This document shows positions 14,878 through 24,047 of a DNA stretch of 54,589 bases, piece by piece. The notes under the pieces were generated by a model. The model did not search any database and was not told the origin of the DNA. It saw nothing but the letters and a program-made list of their open reading frames with translations. Made by a program: the position numbers and the translations under genes. Numbering within the stretch: position 1 is the first letter of the stretch; every line of letters begins with the position of its first letter. Source of the DNA: a virus. The DNA is taken from positions 1 through 54,589 of the IMG/VR virus record IMGVR_UViG_3300022752_000087; one strand, written 5' to 3'.

Positions 14878-15807
14878 ATGGCCGGTCCCAAACCCACGAA
14901 CCCCTCACTCTGGTCCAGCGTCAAGGCGCAGGCTAAGGCCAAGTTCGATGTGTACCCCTGTGTACCGCTGACGACCCGTGCGGTTACTCCCGCAGGACTT
15001 GTGCACCATGATCAACTCAACGTCGGGGATACGATACTCGCATATGATGTAGAGGTCGGGCGGTTGGTGTGGAGTCCTGTGACCGCAGTGAATGTCGTAG
15101 ATACTGCCCCCATGGTCAGATTGTATAAGAAGACGGGGTTTTCGGTGCTATGTACGCCGGGCCATAAGTGGGTCGTGGAGCGTGCTATGAGTACCGGCGG
15201 TAAGACTGGTATCCATGGGCATAAAGGGGTGCGCACTCTTCATCGTGACCTACTAGCAGCGCGCGACCTTAATACGCACATGGATATTGTGTGGACTGGG
15301 CACCCATTGGAAGGTAGTGGCGCGTGCCTCGATCACTGGGGCAAGCATGAGGCGTGGACGCCACGAGTTTTGAGTATGACGCCAAGCGAGCGCGAAGCGT
15401 TTTTGTCCGCAGCTATTGTCTATGACGGATGTGACCAAGGCGCGACTATCAAACGGGAGGGCCGCACCTTCGGGTTCACACAGAAGAATGAGGACCACTT
15501 TTTTGCTGCGGTCTTGGCAGCATTTTGTAATGGCTACTACGTATCAATGTACCAGAAGACCGATACTATGCATGGTGCGGTGTTCATACGAGGTAAGCGC
15601 ACGCATAACACACAGAATCTTCGTGTGGAGCCAGCAGGTGAGCAAGCAGTCTGGTGCCCGACTACCGAGCATAGTACGTGGGTAATGGTACAAGACGGCA
15701 CCATATGCGTCACCGGCAATAGTGCCTATGCGAATGCATGGGCTGCCAAGGAGTACAAGAAGCGCGGCGGCGGATGGAAGGGTCCGGATAACCGGGTGAA
15801 GAAATGA
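14878..15807 (+). CDS. Intein-containing small virion-type protein (55-residue host protein)
   Basis: The precursor has 309 residues. Exteins are residues 1-27 (ending 'KFDVYP') and 282-309 (starting 'SAYANAWAAKEYKKRGGGW'). Joined they give a 55-residue protein with the contiguous motif VYP-SAYANAWA and K/R/G-rich tail, a pattern I recognise from tiny phage proteins in this same gene neighbourhood; function unknown. The intein occupies residues 28-281. Neighbouring genes also encode tiny basic proteins. The start at 14878 overlaps nothing and follows the upstream TGA by 1 base. Without splicing, the conserved VYPSAYAN motif would be split, so splicing is presumably needed for function. Confidence 0.85.
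   Translation: MAGPKPTNPSLWSSVKAQAKAKFDVYPCVPLTTRAVTPAGLVHHDQLNVGDTILAYDVEVGRLVWSPVTAVNVVDTAPMVRLYKKTGFSVLCTPGHKWVVERAMSTGGKTGIHGHKGVRTLHRDLLAARDLNTHMDIVWTGHPLEGSGACLDHWGKHEAWTPRVLSMTPSEREAFLSAAIVYDGCDQGATIKREGRTFGFTQKNEDHFFAAVLAAFCNGYYVSMYQKTDTMHGAVFIRGKRTHNTQNLRVEPAGEQAVWCPTTEHSTWVMVQDGTICVTGNSAYANAWAAKEYKKRGGGWKGPDNRVKK
14959..15720 (+). mobile_element. Intein with LAGLIDADG-like insert
   Basis: It covers 254 residues (28-281 of the precursor). Block A: Cys28 followed by 'CVPLTTRAVTPAGLVHHDQL' and 'VGDTILAYD'. Block B: 'LCTPGHKW' with T93 and H96. Blocks F and G: 'HSTWVMVQDGTICVTGN' ending in Asn281, then Ser282 as +1 nucleophile. The penultimate residue is Gly280 instead of the usual His. 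Between B and F, 'EREAFLSAAIVYDG' (residues 171-184, D183) matches one LAGLIDADG/DOD motif and is followed by the usual helical segment; only one convincing motif is seen, so the endonuclease may be a single-motif or decayed form. Homing would insert it into intein-less alleles. Confidence 0.88.
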
Positions 15808-16040
15808 GCAAAGGTGGTCTCGGCAAGTGGTTCGGTGAGAAGTGGGTCGATGTGAAGACTGGCAAAGCCTGTGGGCGATCCGGCTCTGAGAAGTCCACCC
15901 GCAAGTACCCGGCGTGTCGCCCAGAGGCTGCGGCCAAGAAGCTCACCCCTTCAGAGCGCAGGACCATGGCCGCAAAGAAGTCCGGACCGGAGCGACAAGC
16001 GTGGCCCGTATCCCCGTCCGGTAAACGGAAAGGTAAGTAA
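15804..16040 (+). CDS. Small basic phage protein (GLGKWFGEKWVDV family)
   Basis: This protein has 78 residues, overlapping the intein gene by 4 bases. The start 'MSKGGLGKWFGEKWVDV' and the pair 'ACGRSGSEKS...KYPACRP' match a phage protein family I have seen (DUF5872-like, from memory) with two conserved Cys. The remainder is a Lys/Arg-rich tail. Function unknown. Confidence 0.78.
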   Translation: MSKGGLGKWFGEKWVDVKTGKACGRSGSEKSTRKYPACRPEAAAKKLTPSERRTMAAKKSGPERQAWPVSPSGKRKGK

Positions 16041-16041
16041 T

Positions 16042-16212
16042 ATGGCGAAGAAACCCGACAAAGTTGCTAAGGTCATGGGTGAGTTCAAGCGTGGCACCCT
16101 CCATGGCGGTATCGATCCGAAGGGGCCTAAGAAGGCTCCTGTCGTGAAGTCGCGCAAGCAGGCCATTGCTATCGCACTCAGCGAAGCGGGTAAAGCAAGG
16201 AAGTCAAAATGA
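16042..16212 (+). CDS. Small basic phage protein (DUF6496-like)
   Basis: This ORF has 56 residues. 'KVMGEFKRGTLHGG' followed by 'VKSRKQAIAIALSEAGKA' is the recurring pattern of a tiny protein family (DUF6496, from memory). AAAGG stands 8-9 bases before the ATG; the gene overlaps the next one by 4 bases. Function unknown. Confidence 0.78.
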   Translation: MAKKPDKVAKVMGEFKRGTLHGGIDPKGPKKAPVVKSRKQAIAIALSEAGKARKSK

Positions 16213-16547
16213 GCAAGCAGTATATCCGCGTCAAGAAGGACGGGTTCATCTACGAGTACGGCGAACGCCTCGCTGTGCATCCAGAGTGCGAGGTGATCTC
16301 GGAGCAGGAAGCGTACCCTGAGCGCTTTATTACCCCAGCGGTGGAAGAGAAGATCGCAGAGCTTACCAGCACGAAGCGCCCAGCCGGGCGGAAGGGTGCC
16401 AAGGGTACCAAGGGTGCCAAGGATATTGAGCCTCCGGTATTCGATGCTGTCTCGCTCGGTCTTGATCTATCTACTGACATCCCTGACGAACCAGTGTATA
16501 CTGACCCCGAACTGGCTGCGGAAGCTGCACAAGGTTGGCCTGAATGA
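16209..16547 (+). CDS. Hypothetical structural-region protein
   Basis: This protein has 112 residues. N-terminal 40 residues look beta-structured, the middle is a Lys/Gly-rich linker with the triplet repeat GAKGTKGAK, and the C-terminus is acidic. Coupled by 4-base overlaps on both sides to the basic-protein run and the connector genes. No family recognised. Confidence 0.65.
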   Translation: MSKQYIRVKKDGFIYEYGERLAVHPECEVISEQEAYPERFITPAVEEKIAELTSTKRPAGRKGAKGTKGAKDIEPPVFDAVSLGLDLSTDIPDEPVYTDPELAAEAAQGWPE

Positions 16548-17188
16548 CCCCTGCGGATATCATCACTGAAGCTCGGGTTCTGGTTCAGGATACACGCGCA
16601 CCATACCGCTATAGCGACACCCTCATGCTTGGTTGGGTGAACCAGACGCTGAAGCGGATGTCGGTGCTGCGCCCTGACCTGTTCTCTTTCATTGGTGATA
16701 TCCCCACGGTCGCTAACACGGTACTCCAAAGCTGCCCCGCTGACTCGCTGCGTCTGGTCGAAATTTTTCAGATCAAGAACGGCGATGCGGTGACTGAGGT
16801 CAACCGCGATGTCCTCGACCAGATGTACCCTAACTGGGTCAATGAAACGGCAGGGACGCCGGTCAACTTCATGCGGCACGTCCGCAGCCCCAACAAGTTC
16901 TTCCTCTACCCCCGCCCTTCGGCGGGCGTTGTGCTTGTGGGTGAGTATGCACAGGTCCCTCCGGTGTACACGATATCTCAAACCATCGGATTGCTGCCGG
17001 ATGCCTACCTCCCTGTCGCCGTCGATGGCGTGGTGTTCCTCGCGGAGTCGGTGGACAACGAGCATGTGAACTCGGGCCGGGCCAAGTTGTTCCAAGACTC
17101 GTTCGCCCAGACACTTGCGACCGGACTTCAGGTCCGCAGCATCACTGACACTGAAGAAGGCGGGATGGACCCGAGACAGGTGATCTGA
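16544..17188 (+). CDS. Head-tail connector/adaptor protein
   Basis: This protein has 214 residues. N-terminal 'ITEARVLVQDTRAPYRYSDTLMLGWVNQTL' is the helical start seen in podovirus adaptor proteins (DUF6682-like), which sit below the portal and extend the DNA channel. The middle is beta-rich ('NKFFLYPRP..GVVLVGEYAQVP'). The gene overlaps the neighbouring connector-type gene by 1 base. Assignment by pattern and context. Confidence 0.78.
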   Translation: MTPADIITEARVLVQDTRAPYRYSDTLMLGWVNQTLKRMSVLRPDLFSFIGDIPTVANTVLQSCPADSLRLVEIFQIKNGDAVTEVNRDVLDQMYPNWVNETAGTPVNFMRHVRSPNKFFLYPRPSAGVVLVGEYAQVPPVYTISQTIGLLPDAYLPVAVDGVVFLAESVDNEHVNSGRAKLFQDSFAQTLATGLQVRSITDTEEGGMDPRQVI

Positions 17189-17961
17189 TGGCCGACCGCA
17201 CATTTGCCTCGCTCGTCCCCAAGGTCAACCCGAGTGTTCCCGGCTGCCCAACGCAGACGATCATCCAGTATATCCGCGATGCGGCGGTCCGGACCTGCGA
17301 GCGCACCCTCGCGTGGCGGTACCAAGTGCCGTTGTTCGATCTGCTGCCCGGCGTACATGAGTACACATATAACAAGCCAGCGAATGCTGATACCCACGCG
17401 GTCTTCGCGGCCATCGTGAATGGCAGCCACCTCGAAAAACTGACGCTGGATGAAGCACTTCGGCTCTACCCTACATGGGCTGATCTGTACTCCGGCGAAG
17501 ACCCCTCCGTGGTATGGAGCCTTACACCACCGAGTAGCTACAACACTGACGACTACAATGACGCACTGTTCAACGACGGTGAGCCGTTCGTCCTCCCCGA
17601 GTCTGTAGTGGCAGATGCTAGCACGCCGCGTTCGATCTGTCAGATCACCCCTGATAAGTATATTATCTTGCCGCTTCCCGATGCGAATGAAACGTATACG
17701 ATGCGTATGTTTCTGGCGCTCAAACCCAAGCGCACGGCAACGGCAATGGATGAGGTTATCTTCGACGACCTCGAAGAAGTCATCATGCACGGCGCGCTTC
17801 AGCATCTGCTGGTGCTGCCCAACAGCCATTGGACTGATCGGGAGCTTGCGGCATACCACGCCAAGCAGTACACATTTCAGATCGCAGAGCGGCGCGCTCG
17901 TGCCAATCTCGGTAATGTTCGCGGCGTGATGCGCGCCAAGATGCAACCGTTCGGAGTCTGA
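17188..17961 (+). CDS. Second connector/tail tube-type protein
   Basis: This protein has 257 residues. The start '[40 protein letters not shown]' and later '[25 protein letters not shown]' match a connector-like phage protein in which a helical N-terminus precedes a beta-sandwich. It follows the adaptor and precedes the tailspike, as expected for head-tail joining proteins. Confidence 0.72.
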   Translation: MADRTFASLVPKVNPSVPGCPTQTIIQYIRDAAVRTCERTLAWRYQVPLFDLLPGVHEYTYNKPANADTHAVFAAIVNGSHLEKLTLDEALRLYPTWADLYSGEDPSVVWSLTPPSSYNTDDYNDALFNDGEPFVLPESVVADASTPRSICQITPDKYIILPLPDANETYTMRMFLALKPKRTATAMDEVIFDDLEEVIMHGALQHLLVLPNSHWTDRELAAYHAKQYTFQIAERRARANLGNVRGVMRAKMQPFGV

Positions 17962-17963
17962 TC

Positions 17964-20900
17964 ATGGGTGTGAAAGTCGCAAACAACGCCGTAACCACTA
18001 TTCTTAGTGCCATCTCCAGCACTGATATCGGGCTTACTGTCGCCGCCGGTACAGGCGTTCTGTTTCCCGTCCTTGGGACCGGTGACTATTTCTACGCCAC
18101 GCTGACGGACACGGCGGGAACCCGCGAAATCGTGAAGGTCACGGCGCGAGCCAGTGATGCGATGACCATCGTGCGCGGGCAGGAAGGGACGCTCGCGCAG
18201 GGGTTCGCCGCAGGATCGCGGTTTGAGCTTCGCGTTACGGCGGCATCGGTCATCGACCTGATCACGGATCAGGTAGCTCTCAAGGACCAAGCTAGCGAAA
18301 TCGCGTTCACACCTACGGGTAGCATTGCTGCCACCAACGTGCAGTCTGCCATTGTCGAACTGGACGGCGACGTTACCACGTTCAAGGCCGACCTCGCCAG
18401 CACGACAGCGGGTAAGGGGGCGGCGCTGATTGGTCTTGCGCAGGGCGGCGATGCACAAGACATGGCAGATGTCTACAAGAACGCCGTCTTTTCAGCTTCC
18501 TACGCGAGCGTCGAAGCGGCCCACGCTGCCGCAGTATCAGCGAGCAAGACCTACGTAGTCGTTAACTCGGCATGGATGCTGACGGCTAACTTCACGGCCA
18601 CACTCAAGATCATCTTCGCCCCCGGTTTCACTGTTTCGTGTGGGGCCTATACGCTCAACCTAAGCAATGGTTTCCAAGCAGACGACGCGCAACAGGTGTT
18701 CCTCGCTGCCGATGCCAGCAAGATTACTCTCCCGACATGGCAGCGCCTGACCCCGCAGCATTTCGGCGCGAAGGCGGATTATGTCTCCTCCACCTCTGTC
18801 GGGACCGATAACGGTGATGCGCTCAACGCGTGGGCCAACGAGCTTTGTTGGCGGGTGATGCCCGCTGGCAACTACGGCACCACCAAGACGGTGCATTGGA
18901 ACGGCGATCAAAATACCGCAACGGCAGCATTGATAGGCGTCAACATAGCATACTGGGGCATCAGTGCTGATCCGATGGCGCAGATCATCCAGCGCACCGA
19001 TAACATTCCTGTGATGACGTTCTATGGGTACCGTGGAAGCTGGAGCTTCCCGAAGCTTACGTACATGAACGTGCAGCCTGACACCAATTGGGGCGCGGTA
19101 GGCCTGTTGTGCGCGACCAACCCCAGCGGCGGCGGTAATGGGTTTTACATATCGACAGTCCCGTTCCTTTACGTGGAGAACGCTTGCGTCGGCGTGTTTT
19201 TCCCTCGGGCCATCAATTCGACGGCAGCCGCTATCGCATCTGTTGGCGCGACCAGCATCACGGTCAGTGATGCGCAGACAGATGCAGTGGGCAACTTCCC
19301 TTGGGTTCCGGGTATGTGGTTGCAGATTTACACTGCTGCCGGAACATACCATAAAACACGCATCACCGCCGTTTCGGGCGCGGTCCTGACTTTCGACACA
19401 CCGCTGGCTTCGTCCGTGGCTATGGGCGCTCGTGTGGCTGTCGGCCCTTCCGCGTTGAGCGGCGCGGGGGCGACAGCCGCGTACCCGGTCAATTTCCAGA
19501 ATACGTTCTCATACGTGTACATCTACAAACCCAGTCTTTTCGGTTGGGTAGACACCGCAAATGGCACGCAGAACGTGTTTGAAAACAGGTATATTACCGG
19601 GACTTTCCCAGCCCAGCAGTGGAACCCGGATGCCACGATAAAACACGCTATCTATGAGCCTTTTCGCAATGGCGATAAGCACGGAATAACCAATATCGAG
19701 CACTTCAAGTTTACGGGGGATGCATGGCGCGTAGGCCTCGACGAGGTAAGTCTTGGCGCGGTTCACTACGAGGCGTGCCGTCTGACCACTAACGTAACCG
19801 GGCTTCTCGGGGGTAGTTGCCCCACTCTTGTGGCTGACATTATTCAGGTCACGTATTGTGCAATGTTGGCCGATGACATTCCCAGTGTGGCTACGGTTAC
19901 CGGGTCTATTAGCGGGACCACGTTGACAGTGACGGCGGTTACCAGTGGAACTTTGGCGGTGGGCAATACGCTCTACGGGCCGGGGATCGCAATAGGCACC
20001 ACAATCACTGCACTGGGCACCGGCACCGGCGGCGTCGGGACGTACACGGTATCCACCTCGCTGGTCACCTCGCAGACAGTCGCATCAACCACGATCAATG
20101 CGGGCGCTGCTCAAGCCGTGGCGGTGTTTGTCCCGCGAGTGGGTTCCAGCACCAAACTGGGTGCCAACAGGGGTATCTGGAATATTGGTATTCTGGACAC
20201 CAACAAAAGCTTCATCACCCCGGATGTAGGGTTCCTCGTCCGCGATGGGTCGGGCAACCAGACCAAGGTGCAGATCGGAAACTGGAAATACGAACGGGAC
20301 GGCGGTTTGTATCCCACGGGTTCGCTGTCTTCTTCCGTCAACGTAGGTTGTCCAGTAACCATCGGAAATCTTTTTCCCAACAATGTCGTGGCGTGGACGC
20401 TCGATGCGGACATTACTGTCACCGCTGCTCAGACCATGTATCCGTCAAACAAGGGCGAGTACAAGGTCGGCAAAATTGTGTATATGTACCCGACAACCAC
20501 ACCGGCCACAGCGACCGCCGGGGTCTGGAACGAAAGCGGCGCGACCAATCTCGTCGCAGCGTCGGGCACAACAGCGCTTTCGGCGCTGACGGGGCGCACG
20601 ACAACTATCATCGAACCGGGTTTGAGCGCCAATGAAAACAACAAGCTCCGCACGGCAGCAACGCGTATCTATTTCAAGTGCGCGGTAGCCGAGACGGCCC
20701 CGGCTGCGAAAGCTGGCGCGTCGGCGTACCTGACAGGGCGTGACGGGGGTTCTAACAGCACCAACCTCGCATTCATCAACTTTGGTGCGGCGCACGGGTT
20801 CTTGGCGGGTGACACGGTGGTTATCAGTGGCGCAGGCGTTACGCTGAACGCGATCAACGGTACGTTTAAGATTGTGGATGTTCCCTCGGCAACGCAAATC

Positions 20901-21026
20901 ACCATCTACTGTGACAGTGTGAACGCCGTAGGGACATCAGGTTCGCCCATCGCGGACGGCGGCATTTTGGTGCAACTTAAGCCGACGATCAACGTGTTCG
21001 CTCTTGGTGATGATTATGGCTTCTAA
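17964..21026 (+). CDS. Tailspike with beta-helix domain
   Basis: This protein has 1020 residues. Residues 1-190 form a particle-binding and linker region ending with coiled-coil-like segments. From about residue 265, '[12 protein letters not shown]...[14 protein letters not shown]' is the hallmark entry of a pectate-lyase-type right-handed beta-helix used by tailspikes to bind or cleave surface polysaccharide. At about residues 640-715 there is an inserted Gly/Thr-rich module ('[20 protein letters not shown]', '[15 protein letters not shown]') found as a mobile insert in many phage structural proteins. Near the C-terminus lies an '[13 protein letters not shown]' module. Host range would depend on this gene. 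GGAG precedes the ATG. Confidence 0.85.
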   Translation: MGVKVANNAVTTILSAISSTDIGLTVAAGTGVLFPVLGTGDYFYATLTDTAGTREIVKVTARASDAMTIVRGQEGTLAQGFAAGSRFELRVTAASVIDLITDQVALKDQASEIAFTPTGSIAATNVQSAIVELDGDVTTFKADLASTTAGKGAALIGLAQGGDAQDMADVYKNAVFSASYASVEAAHAAAVSASKTYVVVNSAWMLTANFTATLKIIFAPGFTVSCGAYTLNLSNGFQADDAQQVFLAADASKITLPTWQRLTPQHFGAKADYVSSTSVGTDNGDALNAWANELCWRVMPAGNYGTTKTVHWNGDQNTATAALIGVNIAYWGISADPMAQIIQRTDNIPVMTFYGYRGSWSFPKLTYMNVQPDTNWGAVGLLCATNPSGGGNGFYISTVPFLYVENACVGVFFPRAINSTAAAIASVGATSITVSDAQTDAVGNFPWVPGMWLQIYTAAGTYHKTRITAVSGAVLTFDTPLASSVAMGARVAVGPSALSGAGATAAYPVNFQNTFSYVYIYKPSLFGWVDTANGTQNVFENRYITGTFPAQQWNPDATIKHAIYEPFRNGDKHGITNIEHFKFTGDAWRVGLDEVSLGAVHYEACRLTTNVTGLLGGSCPTLVADIIQVTYCAMLADDIPSVATVTGSISGTTLTVTAVTSGTLAVGNTLYGPGIAIGTTITALGTGTGGVGTYTVSTSLVTSQTVASTTINAGAAQAVAVFVPRVGSSTKLGANRGIWNIGILDTNKSFITPDVGFLVRDGSGNQTKVQIGNWKYERDGGLYPTGSLSSSVNVGCPVTIGNLFPNNVVAWTLDADITVTAAQTMYPSNKGEYKVGKIVYMYPTTTPATATAGVWNESGATNLVAASGTTALSALTGRTTTIIEPGLSANENNKLRTAATRIYFKCAVAETAPAAKAGASAYLTGRDGGSNSTNLAFINFGAAHGFLAGDTVVISGAGVTLNAINGTFKIVDVPSATQITIYCDSVNAVGTSGSPIADGGILVQLKPTINVFALGDDYGF

Positions 21027-21048
21027 TACCGGAAAGGATCAGTAGGCC

Positions 21049-22770
21049 ATGGCAGCTAGGTTTTGGGTCGGCGGCTCAGGTACGTGGGACAACTCCTCGA
21101 CAGCCAATTGGTCGGCGACCTCTGGCGGGGCTTCCGGCGCGTCTGCGCCGACCACTGCGGACACGGTCACCTTCGACAACAACAGCGGAACGGCGGCAAC
21201 GGTTTCCGTGGCCGCTACGGCTACGACATCGACGTGCACGATCAACAAGTCCGACATCAATCTCAACTTCACGGGTAGTCCCACCTTTACAGGCACAACC
21301 ACGCTGACGGCGGGCACGATCACGCTCAACACGTTCACGCTGACGTGCAGCGCATTTAGCTCCAGCAACTCCAACGTGCGAACCATCGCGTTCGGGACCG
21401 GGGCTATTACCATTACCGCAGGTAACGCAACGGTGTGGAGCACCAGCACCTCGACTAACCTCGTAGTTACGGGCACCCCAACTGTTAACGCAAACTACTC
21501 AGGGTCAACGGGTACTCGGGTCATCGATGCGGGGTTCACGGCAGGTGGGACAGAAGCAAATAGCATCAGTTTCAATATCACTGCTGGTAGTGATGCTCTG
21601 TCTCTATATGGTACCGCTCTGCGGGACATCAACCTGACAGGTTTCTCTGGCATCTGGGGCGCTACCGGAGGTAACAAGACGATGTATGGTAGCCTAACCC
21701 TCGGCCCCACAGCGTCCTTTGTTTCGTCTGGATTTGGGCAGCTTATCTTTTCTGCCACCTCGGGCACCAAGACTATTTCGGTCAACAGCACGACTATTGA
21801 CGGCGCGAATTTTACGATTAACGCTCCCGGTGCAACTTATCAGTTGGCCAGCAACGTGACGCTCGGCACTGGACGCACATGCACGCTTACGGCAGGTACG
21901 CTGGACCTCCAATCCTTTACCCTTTCGTGCGGTGCCTTTAGCGGTTCCAACTCAAACACGCGGGCCATCGCGTTCGGAACCGGCAACATAACCATCACCG
22001 GCAGCGGGACTATCTGGAGCACGGGCACCATTACCGGGCTTACTACGACAGGTTCTCGCGTTGTGAATGTGGCCAACAACACAGCCACTGCCGCTACCGT
22101 CACCAGCGGCGCTCTATCTGAAGCAAACGCCATCGATTTCAACTTCACTACCGGCACGTATGCGCTGACGTTCCCCCAGTTCAATTCGTACACTGCGCGC
22201 AACGTGAACTTCACAGGCTTCGCGGGTACTTGGAATGCTCCAGCCACCCTAACCCTGTACGGCGATCTCACCCTTTCTACCGGGATGACGCTGTCGGCTG
22301 GCTCTAACGCCGTGACACTCGGTGGCACTTCCGGCACCCAGACCGTCACGACCAACGGCAAGACAATTGACTTCCCTCTCACTTTCAACGGCGTCGGCGG
22401 TACGTTCCGCTTTGCCGACGCGCTCACGATGGGATCGACCCGCGCATTCACTGTCACGAACGGCACCGTGCGGCTGAAGGCTGGGACGACCAACACCGTC
22501 GGATCATTCACGACCGGCGCGGGCGCGGCGCAGCGGTTCCTGCAAAGCGACACTCCCGGCACGCGGGCGACAATCACCGATCCCAGCGGTACCAACACCG
22601 CAACATATCTGACGATTCGAGACATTGCAGCTACGGGTGGAGCTACATGGCAAGCATTCCTATCGAGTAACAATGTCGATATGGGTAACAATGTAGGCTG
22701 GGATTTTAACTCTCTGCAAATCGGTCGGTATATGTATAATGTCCGCAAATCCAAACGTGTCCTTCCGTAA
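21049..22770 (+). CDS. Thr/Ser-rich beta-repeat fibre-like protein
   Basis: This protein has 573 residues. It begins 'RFWVGGSGTWDNSSTANWSA', a module found at the start of many phage and metagenomic beta-solenoid proteins. Two internal copies of a roughly 60-residue block are visible (LTAGT.xL..FTL.C.AFS.SNSN.R.IAFGTG.ITI, about residues 84-145 and 281-345). Composition predicts a beta-helix or solenoid. Likely an accessory tail fibre or spike component; no enzymatic motif seen. Confidence 0.75.
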   Translation: MAARFWVGGSGTWDNSSTANWSATSGGASGASAPTTADTVTFDNNSGTAATVSVAATATTSTCTINKSDINLNFTGSPTFTGTTTLTAGTITLNTFTLTCSAFSSSNSNVRTIAFGTGAITITAGNATVWSTSTSTNLVVTGTPTVNANYSGSTGTRVIDAGFTAGGTEANSISFNITAGSDALSLYGTALRDINLTGFSGIWGATGGNKTMYGSLTLGPTASFVSSGFGQLIFSATSGTKTISVNSTTIDGANFTINAPGATYQLASNVTLGTGRTCTLTAGTLDLQSFTLSCGAFSGSNSNTRAIAFGTGNITITGSGTIWSTGTITGLTTTGSRVVNVANNTATAATVTSGALSEANAIDFNFTTGTYALTFPQFNSYTARNVNFTGFAGTWNAPATLTLYGDLTLSTGMTLSAGSNAVTLGGTSGTQTVTTNGKTIDFPLTFNGVGGTFRFADALTMGSTRAFTVTNGTVRLKAGTTNTVGSFTTGAGAAQRFLQSDTPGTRATITDPSGTNTATYLTIRDIAATGGATWQAFLSSNNVDMGNNVGWDFNSLQIGRYMYNVRKSKRVLP

Positions 22771-22781
22771 GGAGAATCTTG

Positions 22782-23114
22782 ATGGCGACCAACGCATTCA
22801 GTCCGCTCGGCCTAACAGTTACCTTCACTGCGGCTACCACTGCGCCCACTTCGGCAGCAGCACCGTCATTGGCTCCGACCACACGACCTGCGAGAGAGTT
22901 CCGGGTTGTGAACGCTGGGGCCGAGGTCGTCTTTCTTGGTGTCGGTGTAGATGATACGGCTGCCAAGGCAGCGGCTGTGTCGCTCGCCGCCGGTGCGATC
23001 CCGGTGCTGCCGGGGGCTGTCGAGATTATCGGGCTTCCCGCTGGTTCGTTTTTTACGGGTAGAACAGCGGCCAACACTGCGGTAGTTTACGTCACACCGG
23101 GTGTCGGTCTGTAA
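22782..23114 (+). CDS. Small beta-rich structural protein
   Basis: This encodes 110 residues from the ATG at 22782 with AAGGAG upstream. Ala/Thr/Val-rich; pattern 'REFRVVNAGAEVVFLGVG' and 'LPGAVEIIGLPAGSFF' suggest a small beta-barrel such as a virion decoration or fibre tip. Family not recognised. Confidence 0.65.
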   Translation: MATNAFSPLGLTVTFTAATTAPTSAAAPSLAPTTRPAREFRVVNAGAEVVFLGVGVDDTAAKAAAVSLAAGAIPVLPGAVEIIGLPAGSFFTGRTAANTAVVYVTPGVGL

Positions 23115-23137
23115 GCGCCGCAGTAAGGAGAAGTGAG

Positions 23138-23263
23138 ATGATGAACAAGAAGCCTATGCCCTACAAGAAGGGCGGCATGGTGTTCAAGCCGTGCGCCAAG
23201 TGTCCCTCGCCTGCGAAGTGCAAGGCTATGGGTAAGTGCATGGCCAAGGGCAAAGGGAAGTAA
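23138..23263 (+). CDS. Cys/Lys-rich micropeptide, possible zinc binder
   Basis: This ORF has 41 residues: a basic N-terminus, then four Cys in the spacing C-x2-C-x6-C-x5-C within 'CAKCPSPAKCKAMGKC', and a Lys/Gly tail. AAGGAG lies 8 bases before the ATG, and the next gene begins 1 base after its stop. The four Cys could bind one zinc ion. I have seen similar tiny phage proteins but know no function. Confidence 0.7.
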   Translation: MMNKKPMPYKKGGMVFKPCAKCPSPAKCKAMGKCMAKGKGK

Positions 23264-23264
23264 G

Positions 23265-23657
23265 GTGTCCATTGTTCTCGGACAGCGGTCGCTCTCACGA
23301 CTCGAAGGTGTTCATCCCGACCTCGTGCGCGTCGTGAAGAAGGCAGCGGCAATGTCGGACCTCGACTTCACCGTACTGGAGGGTCTGCGGACGCTCGACC
23401 GCCAACGCCAGCTTATGGCTGCGGGTGCGACCAAGACGATGAACTCCCGCCACCTGACCGGGCACGCAGTTGATATCGCACCTATGATCGGCGGAACTGT
23501 TCGTTGGGACTGGCCGCTCTACCATCAGCTTGCCGCCATAGTGAAGGATGCGGCAAAGTCTGAGAACATCCCCGTCCAGTGGGGCGGTGACTGGCGCACG
23601 TTCAAGGATGGCCCACACTGGGAACTCCCGTGGCGCTCATACCCGAAAGGAAAGTAG
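23265..23657 (+). CDS. Endolysin: L-alanyl-D-glutamate peptidase (M15/VanY-like)
   Basis: This protein has 130 residues, starting at GTG. It cleaves peptidoglycan stem peptides at the end of infection. Zinc ligands are H63 and D70 in 'SRHLTGHAVD' and H118 in 'DGPHWE', the standard M15 pattern; length matches single-domain phage endopeptidases. No signal peptide, so a holin is needed for release; one follows immediately. First gene of the lysis cassette. Confidence 0.93.
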   Translation: MSIVLGQRSLSRLEGVHPDLVRVVKKAAAMSDLDFTVLEGLRTLDRQRQLMAAGATKTMNSRHLTGHAVDIAPMIGGTVRWDWPLYHQLAAIVKDAAKSENIPVQWGGDWRTFKDGPHWELPWRSYPKGK

Positions 23658-23658
23658 C

Positions 23659-23829
23659 ATGAACAAGGACCAACTGTTTGGTATCGTCCGCACCATTGCC
23701 GCCGCTGGCTTTGGCTTCCTCGCGGGCAAGGGCTACCTCGACGGCGCAACCGCTGAGGCTCTCGCTGGCGCTGTGGCTACCATCGGCGTGGCAGCGTGGT
23801 CGGTCTTCTCGAAGAAGCCCGTGGCATGA
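23659..23829 (+). CDS. Holin (Pam3-gp28-like)
   Basis: This ORF has 56 residues: 'MNKDQLFGIVRTIAAAGFGF' begins a first hydrophobic helix, 'GYLDGATAEALAGAVATIGV' a second, and a Lys-rich end follows. This two-helix layout matches the short holin family next to M15 endolysins. It forms membrane holes timed for lysis. AAAGG precedes the ATG; it overlaps the spanin gene by 4 bases. Confidence 0.85.
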   Translation: MNKDQLFGIVRTIAAAGFGFLAGKGYLDGATAEALAGAVATIGVAAWSVFSKKPVA

Positions 23830-24047
23830 TCAAGTTCCTGACGCTCCTCATGTCGCTCATCGAGCGGTTCTTCCTCTCGCAGGAGGCTGCAAAGCTACGA
23901 CAGGAGGGGCGTCGGGAAACGATCAAGGAGATCAACGATGCGATCAATCGTCAGGTGGAGCTTGGTGAAGCTGCCATCTCTGTTCCTGATCCTGAGCGCA
24001 CTGAGCGGTTGCGTAACAGGTTTGACCGGAGCCGGGGCGACAAGTGA
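23826..24047 (+). CDS. Inner-membrane spanin subunit (Rz-like)
   Basis: This protein has 73 residues: N-terminal hydrophobic anchor 'MIKFLTLLMSLIERFFL', then a charged helical periplasmic part. It would join inner and outer membranes with the lipoprotein encoded in the overlapping frame at 23938. The assignment follows from position, topology and the overlapping partner; the periplasmic part is shorter than in lambda Rz. Confidence 0.8.
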   Translation: MIKFLTLLMSLIERFFLSQEAAKLRQEGRRETIKEINDAINRQVELGEAAISVPDPERTERLRNRFDRSRGDK

